Shown here: positions 23,801 to 29,556 of the stretch, piece by piece
How the letters are laid out: every line of letters starts with the position of its first letter
How positions within the stretch are numbered: position 1 is the stretch's first letter
NCBI GenBank assembly: GCA_937898715.1
Contig: CALEKA010000105.1
Coordinates: 1-29,556, forward strand
Reading direction: 5' to 3'
From: an uncultured Prevotella sp.
GTDB taxonomy: Bacteria; Bacteroidota; Bacteroidia; Bacteroidales; Bacteroidaceae
Length of the DNA: 29,556 nucleotides
Made by a program: the position numbers and the translations under genes
Notes under the pieces: generated by a model
What the model saw: the letters and a program-made list of their open reading frames with translations, nothing else
The model's database searches: none
Told to the model about the DNA's origin: nothing

Positions 23801-26058
23801 TTCTGTGCGAAAGTCGACGTGAGGTCAGTGTTCATGTAGCGATACAGATAATAAGGAGTGCCGTCGGTCTGTGTCAAGATGGCAAAGTACTTGTCGAAGA
23901 GCGTTGTGGCCACCTCTGCTGTGCTTCCCACAGGCTGATTGCTATAGCTCAACTTCGCATTGTGAGCCCAGTTCCAGTCGTGTTCGTACCAGTTGGGTAG
24001 GGTCGTACCCTTGTCGCGATTGTCGAAGAAAGCCTTCCAACGGTCGTAGTAGAAATCCTTAAGCATGCCGCCCCATTCACGATAGGAATAGTCACGAAGG
24101 CCACCCAGCTCGCTTGCGTTGTAATCACCCCATGTGGTGATGAGCGTGCGTGCATTGTTCAGTTCAAGCCATTGCTTGTCGCTTTCAGTAGTGCCTGTAG
24201 CTTCGTCGGCTATAGCACGAGCCATTGTGGTCCATCGGCCGAGCATGAAGTTCTTGTTTGTGTTGAGCAGTTGGTCCATGTCGAGCAAGAGCTGCAAGAA
24301 AGCATCGCGACGAGTGGCATAGGCCGTCTTGTCACCGCGTGTAGCAGCATCGTTGATCGATTTGAGCAAGAAGTTGGCATAGTCCGTTAGGGCTTGACGT
24401 GTAAAGTCGGTCAAGTCGTAGCTAAAGTTTTCGCCGTTGATTGTAGCCTTGGCTTGCAGGAGTTTGTAAGCCGCGTCTACCATGTCTTGTGCGTTGTAGA
24501 AAATGTCCGTTCCGCCCCAGCTTGATACGCGATCGACCGTGAGCGATGGACGTGCACAGAGCACAGCCTCCTGCGGACCTTGCAGGGAAGAGGGGCAGTT
24601 GAGCGCAGAGTTGCGTGCTTTCTCCCATGCCTCTTGAGCCTCCGCATTGGTAGCGCCATAGCGAGCGGTGGTATAGTTGGCAAGCCAAGTCTTGGCATCG
24701 GGCGCAGAGGTGTACCAGGGAAGTTCATAGAGTGCGTCGTAGAGTACGGGCACTTGTTCTATGCCTTCGGGCGTTGCGCCCACACCTTTCACGTTGGAAT
24801 GGTTGGCTTTTTGGTCGAAATAGTCGTTGATTACCTTTGTCAGACGGCCGAAGAAGCCCGTGCGAGCACCGAAGTTGGGCAGCGCACAGTATACGGCGTC
24901 GTGGCCTTGATATTCACCGAAGTGAGAATGGGCATCGCTGTAGAGGTCGAGCACGATGAGTTTTCCTTTATCAACATTGGAGAGCACCTTGTATTGGTCG
25001 TTACTCCATTGCCAATACTGGATCACCCATTTGCCTTCGCTGTTTGCCTTCGTCATGGCTTGAGCTATCTTGGCATAGGCTGAGGCCACGTCGATATCGC
25101 CCGTCTGAGCACCTTCGTGGAAGGGGTCCATACTGTAATACTCCGATTCTCCCATCACCTCCTTCAGTCGTTGATAGTATTTCTCGGCTACTGTGGTGAA
25201 AGTCTGCGAGTTGGGGTCGAGTATGTAGGGACGAGTGAAGTAGTTCCAGCCGCCTTGGGCATAAGCTTTATAGCCTTTCTTCGATTCAATGTCGCTTGGC
25301 ACCATGCCCGAATAACCAGGCAGTACGGGCTGCATGCCCAGTTCGCGTTCACGAGCCAGAATCTTTTGTGCCAACTGCTCTTGGCGTGTATACCACCAGT
25401 CGGGGTTTGGTCCGCCCCAACCTTCGAGATTGTTCATGCCAAACCAACCTTGGAAGCACGGCCCCGCAATAAACTTGTTGGCGTCGGCTGAAGAGTAGCC
25501 CAGGTCTTCGGTGAGCAACTTCTTCCATACCACGTCGACACCAATGATTTGAAGTGGCATGTTGACGCCATGCAGAGCCATCCAGTCGATCTCCTGCTGC
25601 CAGCGCTCCCATGTCCACGTAGCCATGGAGTAGGAGAAGGTGCAGTAGTTGAGGTAGTAGCGATAGTCTGCCGAGCAAGTGCGCTTTTCCTCTGTGGTGG
25701 GAGTGGGTAGCGTGACTTGAGTGAGATCGGTTGTCAGATTGTTCCAAGCCAAGTTGATGTGGGCATAGTGGTTGAGATACCAGTTGATACCCGTCGTGAT
25801 GGCCAGTACGGAACTACCCTTGATACAGGGCTTGCCGCTCTGACTTGTGATGGTGAATGCATCTTTCCCGCCAGAGGCCAATGATGCATCGAGCACGGTC
25901 TCAAAGCGTGAAGCAGCGCCTTCACCGCCAATGCGATTGAGCATGGCAGTTACGGCCTCCGGATTCTTCTCGTTTGCAGCCCATGTCTGGATTGTGCCCA
26001 GACACACCAAGGCTGCTATGAGACAGAATGTGCGAAGGCACAATAAGTTGTGTTTCAT
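20824..26058 (-). CDS. Secreted multidomain GH89 alpha-N-acetylglucosaminidase
   Basis: A 1744-aa secreted enzyme that should release terminal alpha-linked GlcNAc, as found on gastric mucin and heparan sulfate. It has a signal peptide (about 1-28) and an N-terminal NAGLU domain (about 30-125). The catalytic barrel contains candidate acid/base Glu315 (DPFHEG) and candidate nucleophile Glu431 (GATPEGIEQ), by comparison with human NAGLU E316/E446. A helical C-terminal NAGLU domain runs to about 745. Accessory parts follow: an EF-hand-like loop (778-789), a bacterial repeat domain (about 833-906), a GEVED-like domain with an Asp-rich turn (about 915-1075), a second repeat domain (about 1080-1160), and BspA-type leucine-rich repeats (about 1190-1232 and 1395-1485) split by a LamG-like insert (about 1236-1390). 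The short C-terminal tail, DLNGRQI...GVYIINGNKVVVK, resembles a secretion/anchoring signal. Confidence 0.92.
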   Translation of the reverse strand: MKHNLLCLRTFCLIAALVCLGTIQTWAANEKNPEAVTAMLNRIGGEGAASRFETVLDASLASGGKDAFTITSQSGKPCIKGSSVLAITTGINWYLNHYAHINLAWNNLTTDLTQVTLPTPTTEEKRTCSADYRYYLNYCTFSYSMATWTWERWQQEIDWMALHGVNMPLQIIGVDVVWKKLLTEDLGYSSADANKFIAGPCFQGWFGMNNLEGWGGPNPDWWYTRQEQLAQKILARERELGMQPVLPGYSGMVPSDIESKKGYKAYAQGGWNYFTRPYILDPNSQTFTTVAEKYYQRLKEVMGESEYYSMDPFHEGAQTGDIDVASAYAKIAQAMTKANSEGKWVIQYWQWSNDQYKVLSNVDKGKLIVLDLYSDAHSHFGEYQGHDAVYCALPNFGARTGFFGRLTKVINDYFDQKANHSNVKGVGATPEGIEQVPVLYDALYELPWYTSAPDAKTWLANYTTARYGATNAEAQEAWEKARNSALNCPSSLQGPQEAVLCARPSLTVDRVSSWGGTDIFYNAQDMVDAAYKLLQAKATINGENFSYDLTDFTRQALTDYANFLLKSINDAATRGDKTAYATRRDAFLQLLLDMDQLLNTNKNFMLGRWTTMARAIADEATGTTESDKQWLELNNARTLITTWGDYNASELGGLRDYSYREWGGMLKDFYYDRWKAFFDNRDKGTTLPNWYEHDWNWAHNAKLSYSNQPVGSTAEVATTLFDKYFAILTQTDGTPYYLYRYMNTDLTSTFAQKALRGETYTFPLQNVPEGTTASLGIDLNNDGTISADETFSTLSVAIPAKAAIGKVAAKLTLSDGTSLDFKVTLKDDIQTARTVSVASADSQQGSVSIEGSDALSVTGKDEVTMKATPMGGYDFLNWTDAQGNVISTDNPYTYYGAAAASFRANFIVNKWGTPAEDRSEIGVVSDYGQYIKQLGMSQNGSSEQTIYSTDVCPQSLCQTSQVVKAPKGSQITLHWTSAGGLNYCNLSAYADWNCDGDFDDADELVATAGKKETNDNPELNDYTLKVLLPYDVPEGITHIRLRLDGAWAKGYDSKGAMPAKAQAMRMVYDIPVEVTSQASTPCTITVKSADLTKGTVDANGQPETFTYGTGNEIVLRSYPIAGYSVKWTDQYGRAVPKSWIDGNFLRFRAPESGTYTANFQKELPGELTIGNWTFQYEANDDDELTLTRATSGSGALDIPASYESHPIVGIASEALQGNTSLTSLSLPASIKQFAASGAIYTGNYSGKGVQNDAIKLGSALTTDDDWTITFNVENGGQSFNQWGSSLLATGTEALASIYDKGFQLYLAASGNIVLKLRSDEKKVFTLTQGKKTFSVSVAHNAQGDLSVSIDNGTDTDSYTEKSYALNTVEQLCTALPEGVNLNSLVVSHPEAAVNPLKGCTHLQRLTIDKENPAFSATDNVLYDKEGTSLLAYPAGRLSSVLSLPSKVKTISNEAFSQCRNLRYISSTNATPAVAMAKAFDGCHLYAQVSEANIETYRKAWGIPVLALVSGSNDLADATAQKLTSEDAVYLKTSGTDTPTASTLSQDIPVWISIEMPTNAYGSFYFPAAPTGMFVEGIDADEVSESKLILLRYENGTFTKASEIQSGIYLMSIPEEWSGKSLTLQFPQSEAEGKQLNGAVVNGSTKEANFTARIYTFNEDYTLLKLLNEKSTFSISPFTAMLTGDDHSAPTINIATLTGIHSPNASTSIQPVSIYDLNGRQISSSKLKSLQRGVYIINGNKVVVK

Positions 26059-26096
26059 TGATTATGTTGTTTGATTGTGAATGTTCCTTCTTGTTA

Positions 26097-26165
26097 AGTA
26101 ATAAGTAAAGTCTTCAAGTAATAAGTAAAAAGTAATAAGTAAAAAGTAATAAGTAAAAAGTAATA
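26097..26165. repeat. 14-bp AT-rich tandem repeat upstream of the GH89 gene
   Basis: Unit AGTAATAAGTAAAA occurs in tandem at 26117-26130, 26131-26144 and 26145-26158, plus a half copy to 26165. A further copy (last base G) lies at 26097-26110. It sits 39-107 bp upstream of the GH89 start, where length changes could alter promoter spacing. A similar AAGTAATAC theme occurs upstream of the MFS gene. Confidence 0.85.
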
Positions 26166-26191
26166 CAAACTTGCAATCTTCAGCCAATACT

Positions 26192-26390
26192 GGGGGCGAC
26201 GCGTCCTCGCGTCGGCATAATTACAGAACTACTCGCTCTGTGGGCGACGCGTCTCGCGTTGATAGCATTGCTTTCATATTAAGATTATAGCAAAATCTGG
26301 CTTTTGCCGACGCGAGGACGCGTCGCCCCCGGTAGGCTCTGAGTAGACTTATTGCTCGCGGACAAAGCCGCGAGGACGCGTCGCCCACAG
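26192..26390. repeat. GC-rich inverted-repeat element, four units
   Basis: This 400-bp gap (26059-26458) holds four copies of a unit with the core GGCGACGCGTC(C)TCGCG. Unit 1 (26192-26216) and unit 3 (26306-26330) are perfect 25-bp inverted copies. Unit 2 (about 26238-26258) and unit 4 (26367-26390) are inverted copies differing by one base. The order is plus, plus, minus, minus. No open frame of note lies inside. The same family recurs at 28663-28766. This is a repetitive extragenic palindrome or MITE-type element; its mover is not in the window. Confidence 0.8.
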
Positions 26391-26458
26391 AAGTGGTTGA
26401 CTCGCTCTCAAGCAGAGCATTCTTCTTTACTTATAAACTTATAGACTCGTAAACTAAG

Positions 26459-27094
26459 CTATCTTACGGTAGTCTTCTCCAGCAGTTTCGAAGCCAAGAA
26501 GTCGGCAGCATTGATAATGCTTACGAGGGGCGTCTTGTCGGTGGCATTGTAGTAGGCAAGGCGTTGCTGCGAACCATTCTCGCCGATATCGAACATGCCC
26601 ATGTGCCAACGTATGGCAAGCATCTCCTCGGGCTTCAGACGCATGTACCAACTCAGCATCAAGCACGATTTCTCACCATGTCCCAAGGGAAAGTCGTCTT
26701 TCACCTCGTAGCCTTGGTAGGATACCCAACGCTTGTTCTCGTCCTTTTTCCATCGTTCGGCTTTGTGGTAAAGCTTAATCTTGCACAGATCGTGGAAGAG
26801 CGCAACGATGGCTATGCTCTCCATCGATACTTCTTCGGAGAAAGGCGATGTGCCTGCTTGGATGCTTGGTGCGGCAATGCTCTCGTAGATCTTACATGCC
26901 GTCTCAAACACGTTGAGCGAATGCTTGCATAGACCGCCATCTTCGTTGAGATGGAAGTTTGTAGAACTGGGTGCTACGTAGAAGCCGGTCTTCTCTAAAT
27001 AGGCCAGCACCTTGTCCAACCCGTCGCGTTGGATGTGTTGGTGACAGAGGCTGATGAAGCGCTGCTTGTTTTCTTCTACTTCATTGGGTGTCAT
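26459..27094 (-). CDS. HD-domain phosphohydrolase-like protein
   Basis: A 211-aa HD-superfamily protein. The putative metal ligands are visible: His58 (GGLCKHSLNVFE), His101-Asp102 (LFHDLCK), His139 (PLGHGEKS), His164 (IRWHMG) and Asp198 (AADFLASK). It should be a metal-dependent phosphohydrolase, but the substrate is unknown. Its ATG overlaps the TGA of the CCA-adding enzyme by 4 bp (27091-27094), so the two are translated together. It might trim nucleotides or RNA ends in the same process, which is inference from context only. The length is complete and there is no signal peptide. Confidence 0.88.
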   Translation of the reverse strand: MTPNEVEENKQRFISLCHQHIQRDGLDKVLAYLEKTGFYVAPSSTNFHLNEDGGLCKHSLNVFETACKIYESIAAPSIQAGTSPFSEEVSMESIAIVALFHDLCKIKLYHKAERWKKDENKRWVSYQGYEVKDDFPLGHGEKSCLMLSWYMRLKPEEMLAIRWHMGMFDIGENGSQQRLAYYNATDKTPLVSIINAADFLASKLLEKTTVR

Positions 27095-28545
27095 GCGGTT
27101 TCGGTATTTGGTGAGTGTAAAAGTTGAAGCCCCATCTGTTCGGCTCGAGCTATTACGAATGCTAAGGCTTGAGTGCGATCATTGTTGATCTTACCATCAA
27201 GTATGGCATCTTTCAGTGCACTCTTGAGCGTACCTACGGCAGGGCTTGGCTTTAGGTCAAACATCTGCATAATCTCATCGCCTGATACGGGGGGCTGGAA
27301 GTTGCGAATGCGGTCTTTCTCTTCTATGTCGACGAGCTTCTGTCGCACAATCTGGAAGTTGTGTAGGAAGTTCTTTTTGCGCTGTTCGTTCTTGCTTGTG
27401 ATGTCGGCTTCGCAGAGCGTCATGAGATCGTCGATGTCATCGCCCGCCTCGAAGAGTAGTCGGCGCACAGCACTATCGGTCACGATATCATCGGCTATTA
27501 CGATGGGGCGCATATGCAGTCCTACGAGCTTTTTGACGTATTTCATGCGTTCGTCGAGCGGGAGCTTCAGCCGGCGGAAGAGAGGCTGGATCATCTTTTC
27601 GCCCAAGTAGTTGTGGTTGTGGAAGGTCCATCCTATGCCTGGTTCCCATCGTTTGCTGCGTGGCTTGCCTATGTCGTGGAGTAAGGCTGCCCAGCGCAGA
27701 TAGAGGTTGTCGCTCTTTGTGGCAATGGTGTCGAGCACTTCCAAGGTGTGGTAGAAGTTGTTCTTGTGAGATTTTCCATTGCGCGTTTCTACACAGTCGA
27801 GTAACGATACTTCTGGCAGAATCAAGCTGAGCAGTCCGCAACGCTGCAACTCTACGAAGCCGATCGAGGGCACAGGAGCCATCATAATCTTGTTGAGCTC
27901 TGTGATGATGCGTTCGGCACTGATAATCTTGATACGTTCGCGGTTGCGCGTGAGGGCTTCAAACGTTTCGTCTTCTATGCTGAAGTTGAGCTGCGTAGAG
28001 AAACGTACGCAACGCATCATGCGCAGAGGATCGTCGCTGAAGGTGATGTCGGGATCGAGCGGTGTGGCTATAATGCCATCTTCGAGGTCGCGTATGCCGT
28101 CGAAGGGGTCGACCAGTTCTCCCAGTCGAGAGGCATTGAGGCATACCGCCATGGCATTGATGGTGAAGTCGCGTCGGTTCTGATCGTCCTCGAGTGTGCC
28201 ATCTTCTACGATGGGCTTACGCGAATCGTGACTATAGCTTTCCTTGCGTGCTCCTACGAATTCCACTTCATTATCATGCCATTTCACCTGTGCAGTACCA
28301 AAGTTTTTGAACACAGAGAGGTGAGCATGCCGTCCAAGTTTGCGAGCAAAGGCTTCTGCCATCTGAATGCCGCTCCCTACGGTCACTACATCAATGTCGT
28401 TGGTAGGACGTTCGAGGAAGAGGTCGCGCACGTAGCCGCCTACGAGGTAGCATTCCATGCCCAGTTCATCGGCCGTCTCGGTCAGTTTGTGGAAGAGGGG
28501 AGAGTCTATCTTTTGTTTAAGTTCGTCTTGTGTTAGGAGTTTCAT
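27091..28545 (-). CDS. cca: CCA-adding tRNA nucleotidyltransferase with HD domain
   Basis: A 484-aa class II nucleotidyltransferase that adds or repairs the 3' CCA of tRNA. The nucleotidyltransferase head (1-~160) has GGYVRD (36-41) and the catalytic Asp50 and Asp52 in NDIDVV. It also has RRDFTINAM (124-132) and the nucleotide-recognition region DDPLRMMRCVRF (171-182). An HD domain follows, with His266 and His290-Asp291 (LLHDIGK), and a C-terminal helical tail. The frame extends up to 28644, but the ATG at 28545 is chosen because the head domain starts there (MKLLTQDELKQKI); the extra 33 residues look random. A poly(A) polymerase of the same family is less likely, given the HD domain and the location. 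Confidence 0.9.
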   Translation of the reverse strand: MKLLTQDELKQKIDSPLFHKLTETADELGMECYLVGGYVRDLFLERPTNDIDVVTVGSGIQMAEAFARKLGRHAHLSVFKNFGTAQVKWHDNEVEFVGARKESYSHDSRKPIVEDGTLEDDQNRRDFTINAMAVCLNASRLGELVDPFDGIRDLEDGIIATPLDPDITFSDDPLRMMRCVRFSTQLNFSIEDETFEALTRNRERIKIISAERIITELNKIMMAPVPSIGFVELQRCGLLSLILPEVSLLDCVETRNGKSHKNNFYHTLEVLDTIATKSDNLYLRWAALLHDIGKPRSKRWEPGIGWTFHNHNYLGEKMIQPLFRRLKLPLDERMKYVKKLVGLHMRPIVIADDIVTDSAVRRLLFEAGDDIDDLMTLCEADITSKNEQRKKNFLHNFQIVRQKLVDIEEKDRIRNFQPPVSGDEIMQMFDLKPSPAVGTLKSALKDAILDGKINNDRTQALAFVIARAEQMGLQLLHSPNTETA

Positions 28546-28662
28546 TGATTGTGTTGTATTCTTGATGATATGCGTGTGGATGGATAGCAATCGCTTTTGC
28601 TGAATGCTCAACCACGGCTTGCGAAGGCTCGGAATACAGAACATGATTGGCTCTTAGACCGC

Positions 28663-28766
28663 TCTGTGGCTCGACGCGTCCCGCGTCGGCACTGAGATGG
28701 GAATGCTAAGTATGAGAAATAGTGTTGGTCTGTGGCAATGCCGACGCGGGACGCGTCGCCCACAGA
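28663..28766. repeat. GC-rich inverted-repeat element, second copy
   Basis: The left arm (28663-28691) and right arm (28739-28766) form a near-perfect inverted repeat, sharing CGACGCGTCCCGCGTCGGCA, with a 47-bp spacer. The core matches the units at 26192-26390, with CCCGCG in place of CCTCGCG. It lies between the cca gene and the lipoprotein gene. Confidence 0.8.
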
Positions 28767-28813
28767 ACTAATGAGGCTCATACGAATGGTTCTTTATCCG
28801 AGACATGACTGGT

Positions 28814-29239
28814 CTAATACAGTCTTACCAAGCGGAGTTGGTAGTAGACGGGGTATCGAGGGTCGGACACGTCCTTGATGCGAAGCGTTACGCTGCGATC
28901 GCCATTCCAATCGGCATCGATGTCGGCATACATGCATACGTCGTTGGGATAGGGCTCCAGGTATATGCGTATGGCACCAGAGTTGCGATAGTCCCAATAG
29001 CCGTTCTCGTTGAGTTGATTGCCACGCGTGAAGAATTGGCCATTGCGATCGAATGTGAATACATCGCCATATCTGTATCGGCAATAGTTTAGGTCTCCTC
29101 CGACATTTTCTACTTGCCAAGAGCCTACCATATCTACGTCGTCGCGCCAAAAGTCTTCGTCGCATCCATTGAGTGTGGTCATGCACAGAAGCATGGTCAT
29201 CCACAGGAGAAATTGTGTCTTAAATGTCTTCATCTTCAT
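28814..29239 (-). CDS. Small lipoprotein, lipocalin-like
   Basis: A 141-aa protein with a lipoprotein signal: basic N-terminus, hydrophobic stretch, then TLNGC with Cys26 as the lipid-modified residue. The Asp/Glu right after it (CDED) is typical for Bacteroidales surface or outer-membrane lipoproteins. The mature part (VGSWQVENVG... then alternating strands ending LRLVRLY) looks like a small lipocalin-like beta-barrel. The function is unknown. A candidate -7 box (TAAGTTTG, minus strand, 29304-29311) and a leader hairpin (GTCTCTT/AAGAGAC, 29267-29284) lie upstream, so it is transcribed alone. Confidence 0.8.
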   Translation of the reverse strand: MKMKTFKTQFLLWMTMLLCMTTLNGCDEDFWRDDVDMVGSWQVENVGGDLNYCRYRYGDVFTFDRNGQFFTRGNQLNENGYWDYRNSGAIRIYLEPYPNDVCMYADIDADWNGDRSVTLRIKDVSDPRYPVYYQLRLVRLY

Positions 29240-29266
29240 TGTGTCTTAGGTTATTATTTGCTACAT

Positions 29267-29311
29267 GTCTCTTCGGTAAGAGACAAAAGGGTAGTTGTAA
29301 ATGCAAACTTA
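29267..29311 (-). promoter_or_regulatory. Promoter box and leader hairpin of the lipoprotein gene
   Basis: TAAGTTTG on the minus strand (29304-29311) fits the Bacteroidetes -7 box. A 7-bp stem, GTCTCTT (29267-29273) with AAGAGAC (29278-29284), would form in the short leader, ending 28 bp before the ATG. Confidence 0.5.
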
Positions 29312-29440
29312 CGCAAAATCTTTGGCTTTCGGCTCGTTTTGTTTCATAAAATGCACGATGGTACCCTAAAGGCCTTTACATGTGGCATGATTAGGGGAAG
29401 AAATCGATCTTTGTGAAGTACGGAAGGGTAGATCTTATTC

Positions 29441-29540
29441 AAGTCTCGGATTTAGAATAAGCGGGCAGAATCATCCTAAATCCGAAACTTCAGTTACATA
29501 TTTAAGTTTCTGATTTAGCAAAGCGGGCTGAAAGCCCAGT
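29441..29540. repeat. Three-part repeat at the right edge
   Basis: AAGTCTCGGATTTAG (29441-29455) recurs as AAGTTTCTGATTTAG (about 29504-29518), both followed by a GCGGGC(A/T)GAA motif. An inverted copy (CTAAATCCGA, 29476-29485) lies between and forms a 10-bp stem with 29446-29455. The last bases contain a GGGCTGAAAGCCC palindrome. The rest of the gap 29240-29556 has no recognisable gene, and the element may continue past the window. Confidence 0.65.
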
Positions 29541-29556
29541 GATTTCCATAGCCCAA

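Noticed and set aside
28546..28644. Longer start for the cca gene
   Set aside because: The 33 added residues have no similarity to the nucleotidyltransferase head. The usual start is MKLLTQDEL at 28545.
1..29556. tRNA or rRNA genes
   Set aside because: No cloverleaf with a GGTTC-type arm and no rRNA stretch was recognised in the gaps. A covariance-model scan was not possible here.

Overview
The window looks like a chromosomal segment of a Bacteroidales bacterium, most likely Prevotellaceae. The support is: an HU-HIG DNA-binding protein; a Porphyromonas-type dipeptidyl-peptidase 5; a secreted GH89 enzyme with BspA-type leucine-rich repeats and a short Prevotella-style C-terminal tail; -7 boxes of the Bacteroidetes type TAnnTTTG; and weak Shine-Dalgarno sites. 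No rRNA, tRNA, intact insertion sequence or CRISPR array was seen.

Region 1 (1-8380) is the accessory part. An HU-HIG/winged-helix gene (155-775) is followed by a 179-bp MITE-like element flanked by a 9-bp duplication, and then by the first ~43 codons of a broken cas1. Next comes a tightly overlapping four-gene operon, jetA-jetB-jetC-jetD (1448-7734). It encodes a Wadjet (MksFEBG-like) condensin defence system: a kleisin-like subunit, a small MukE/KITE-like subunit, an SMC ATPase with complete Walker A, signature and Walker B motifs, and a compact Toprim nuclease. Wadjet systems are known to extrude and cleave small circular DNA such as plasmids. This one is short in several subunits, especially JetD (298 aa). 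It is the most interesting system here, and it sits next to the wreck of a CRISPR adaptation gene. A small 82-aa protein gene with its own promoter, structured leader and strong terminator closes the region.

Region 2 (8426-16265) is read on the minus strand: pyrG, yidC, a small two-helix membrane protein and a 32-aa membrane micro-protein, ended by a 16-bp-stem terminator. These are followed by a DPP5-like secreted dipeptidyl peptidase and an MFSD1-like MFS carrier. The last two could form a release-and-import route for dipeptides.

Region 3 (16352-18980) is read on the plus strand: rsmG (divergent from pyrG over a short shared promoter region), an MBL-fold (glyoxalase II-like) hydrolase, and a porin of the phosphate-selective O/P family.

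Region 4 (19171-29239) is read on the minus strand: a DUF1846 protein, a 1744-aa secreted GH89 alpha-N-acetylglucosaminidase with many accessory domains, an HD-domain protein overlapping a CCA-adding enzyme by 4 bp, and a small lipoprotein. The gaps hold GC-rich inverted-repeat elements of one family (26192-26390 and 28663-28766), an AT-rich 14-bp tandem repeat (26097-26165), and a third repeat family at the right edge (29441-29540).
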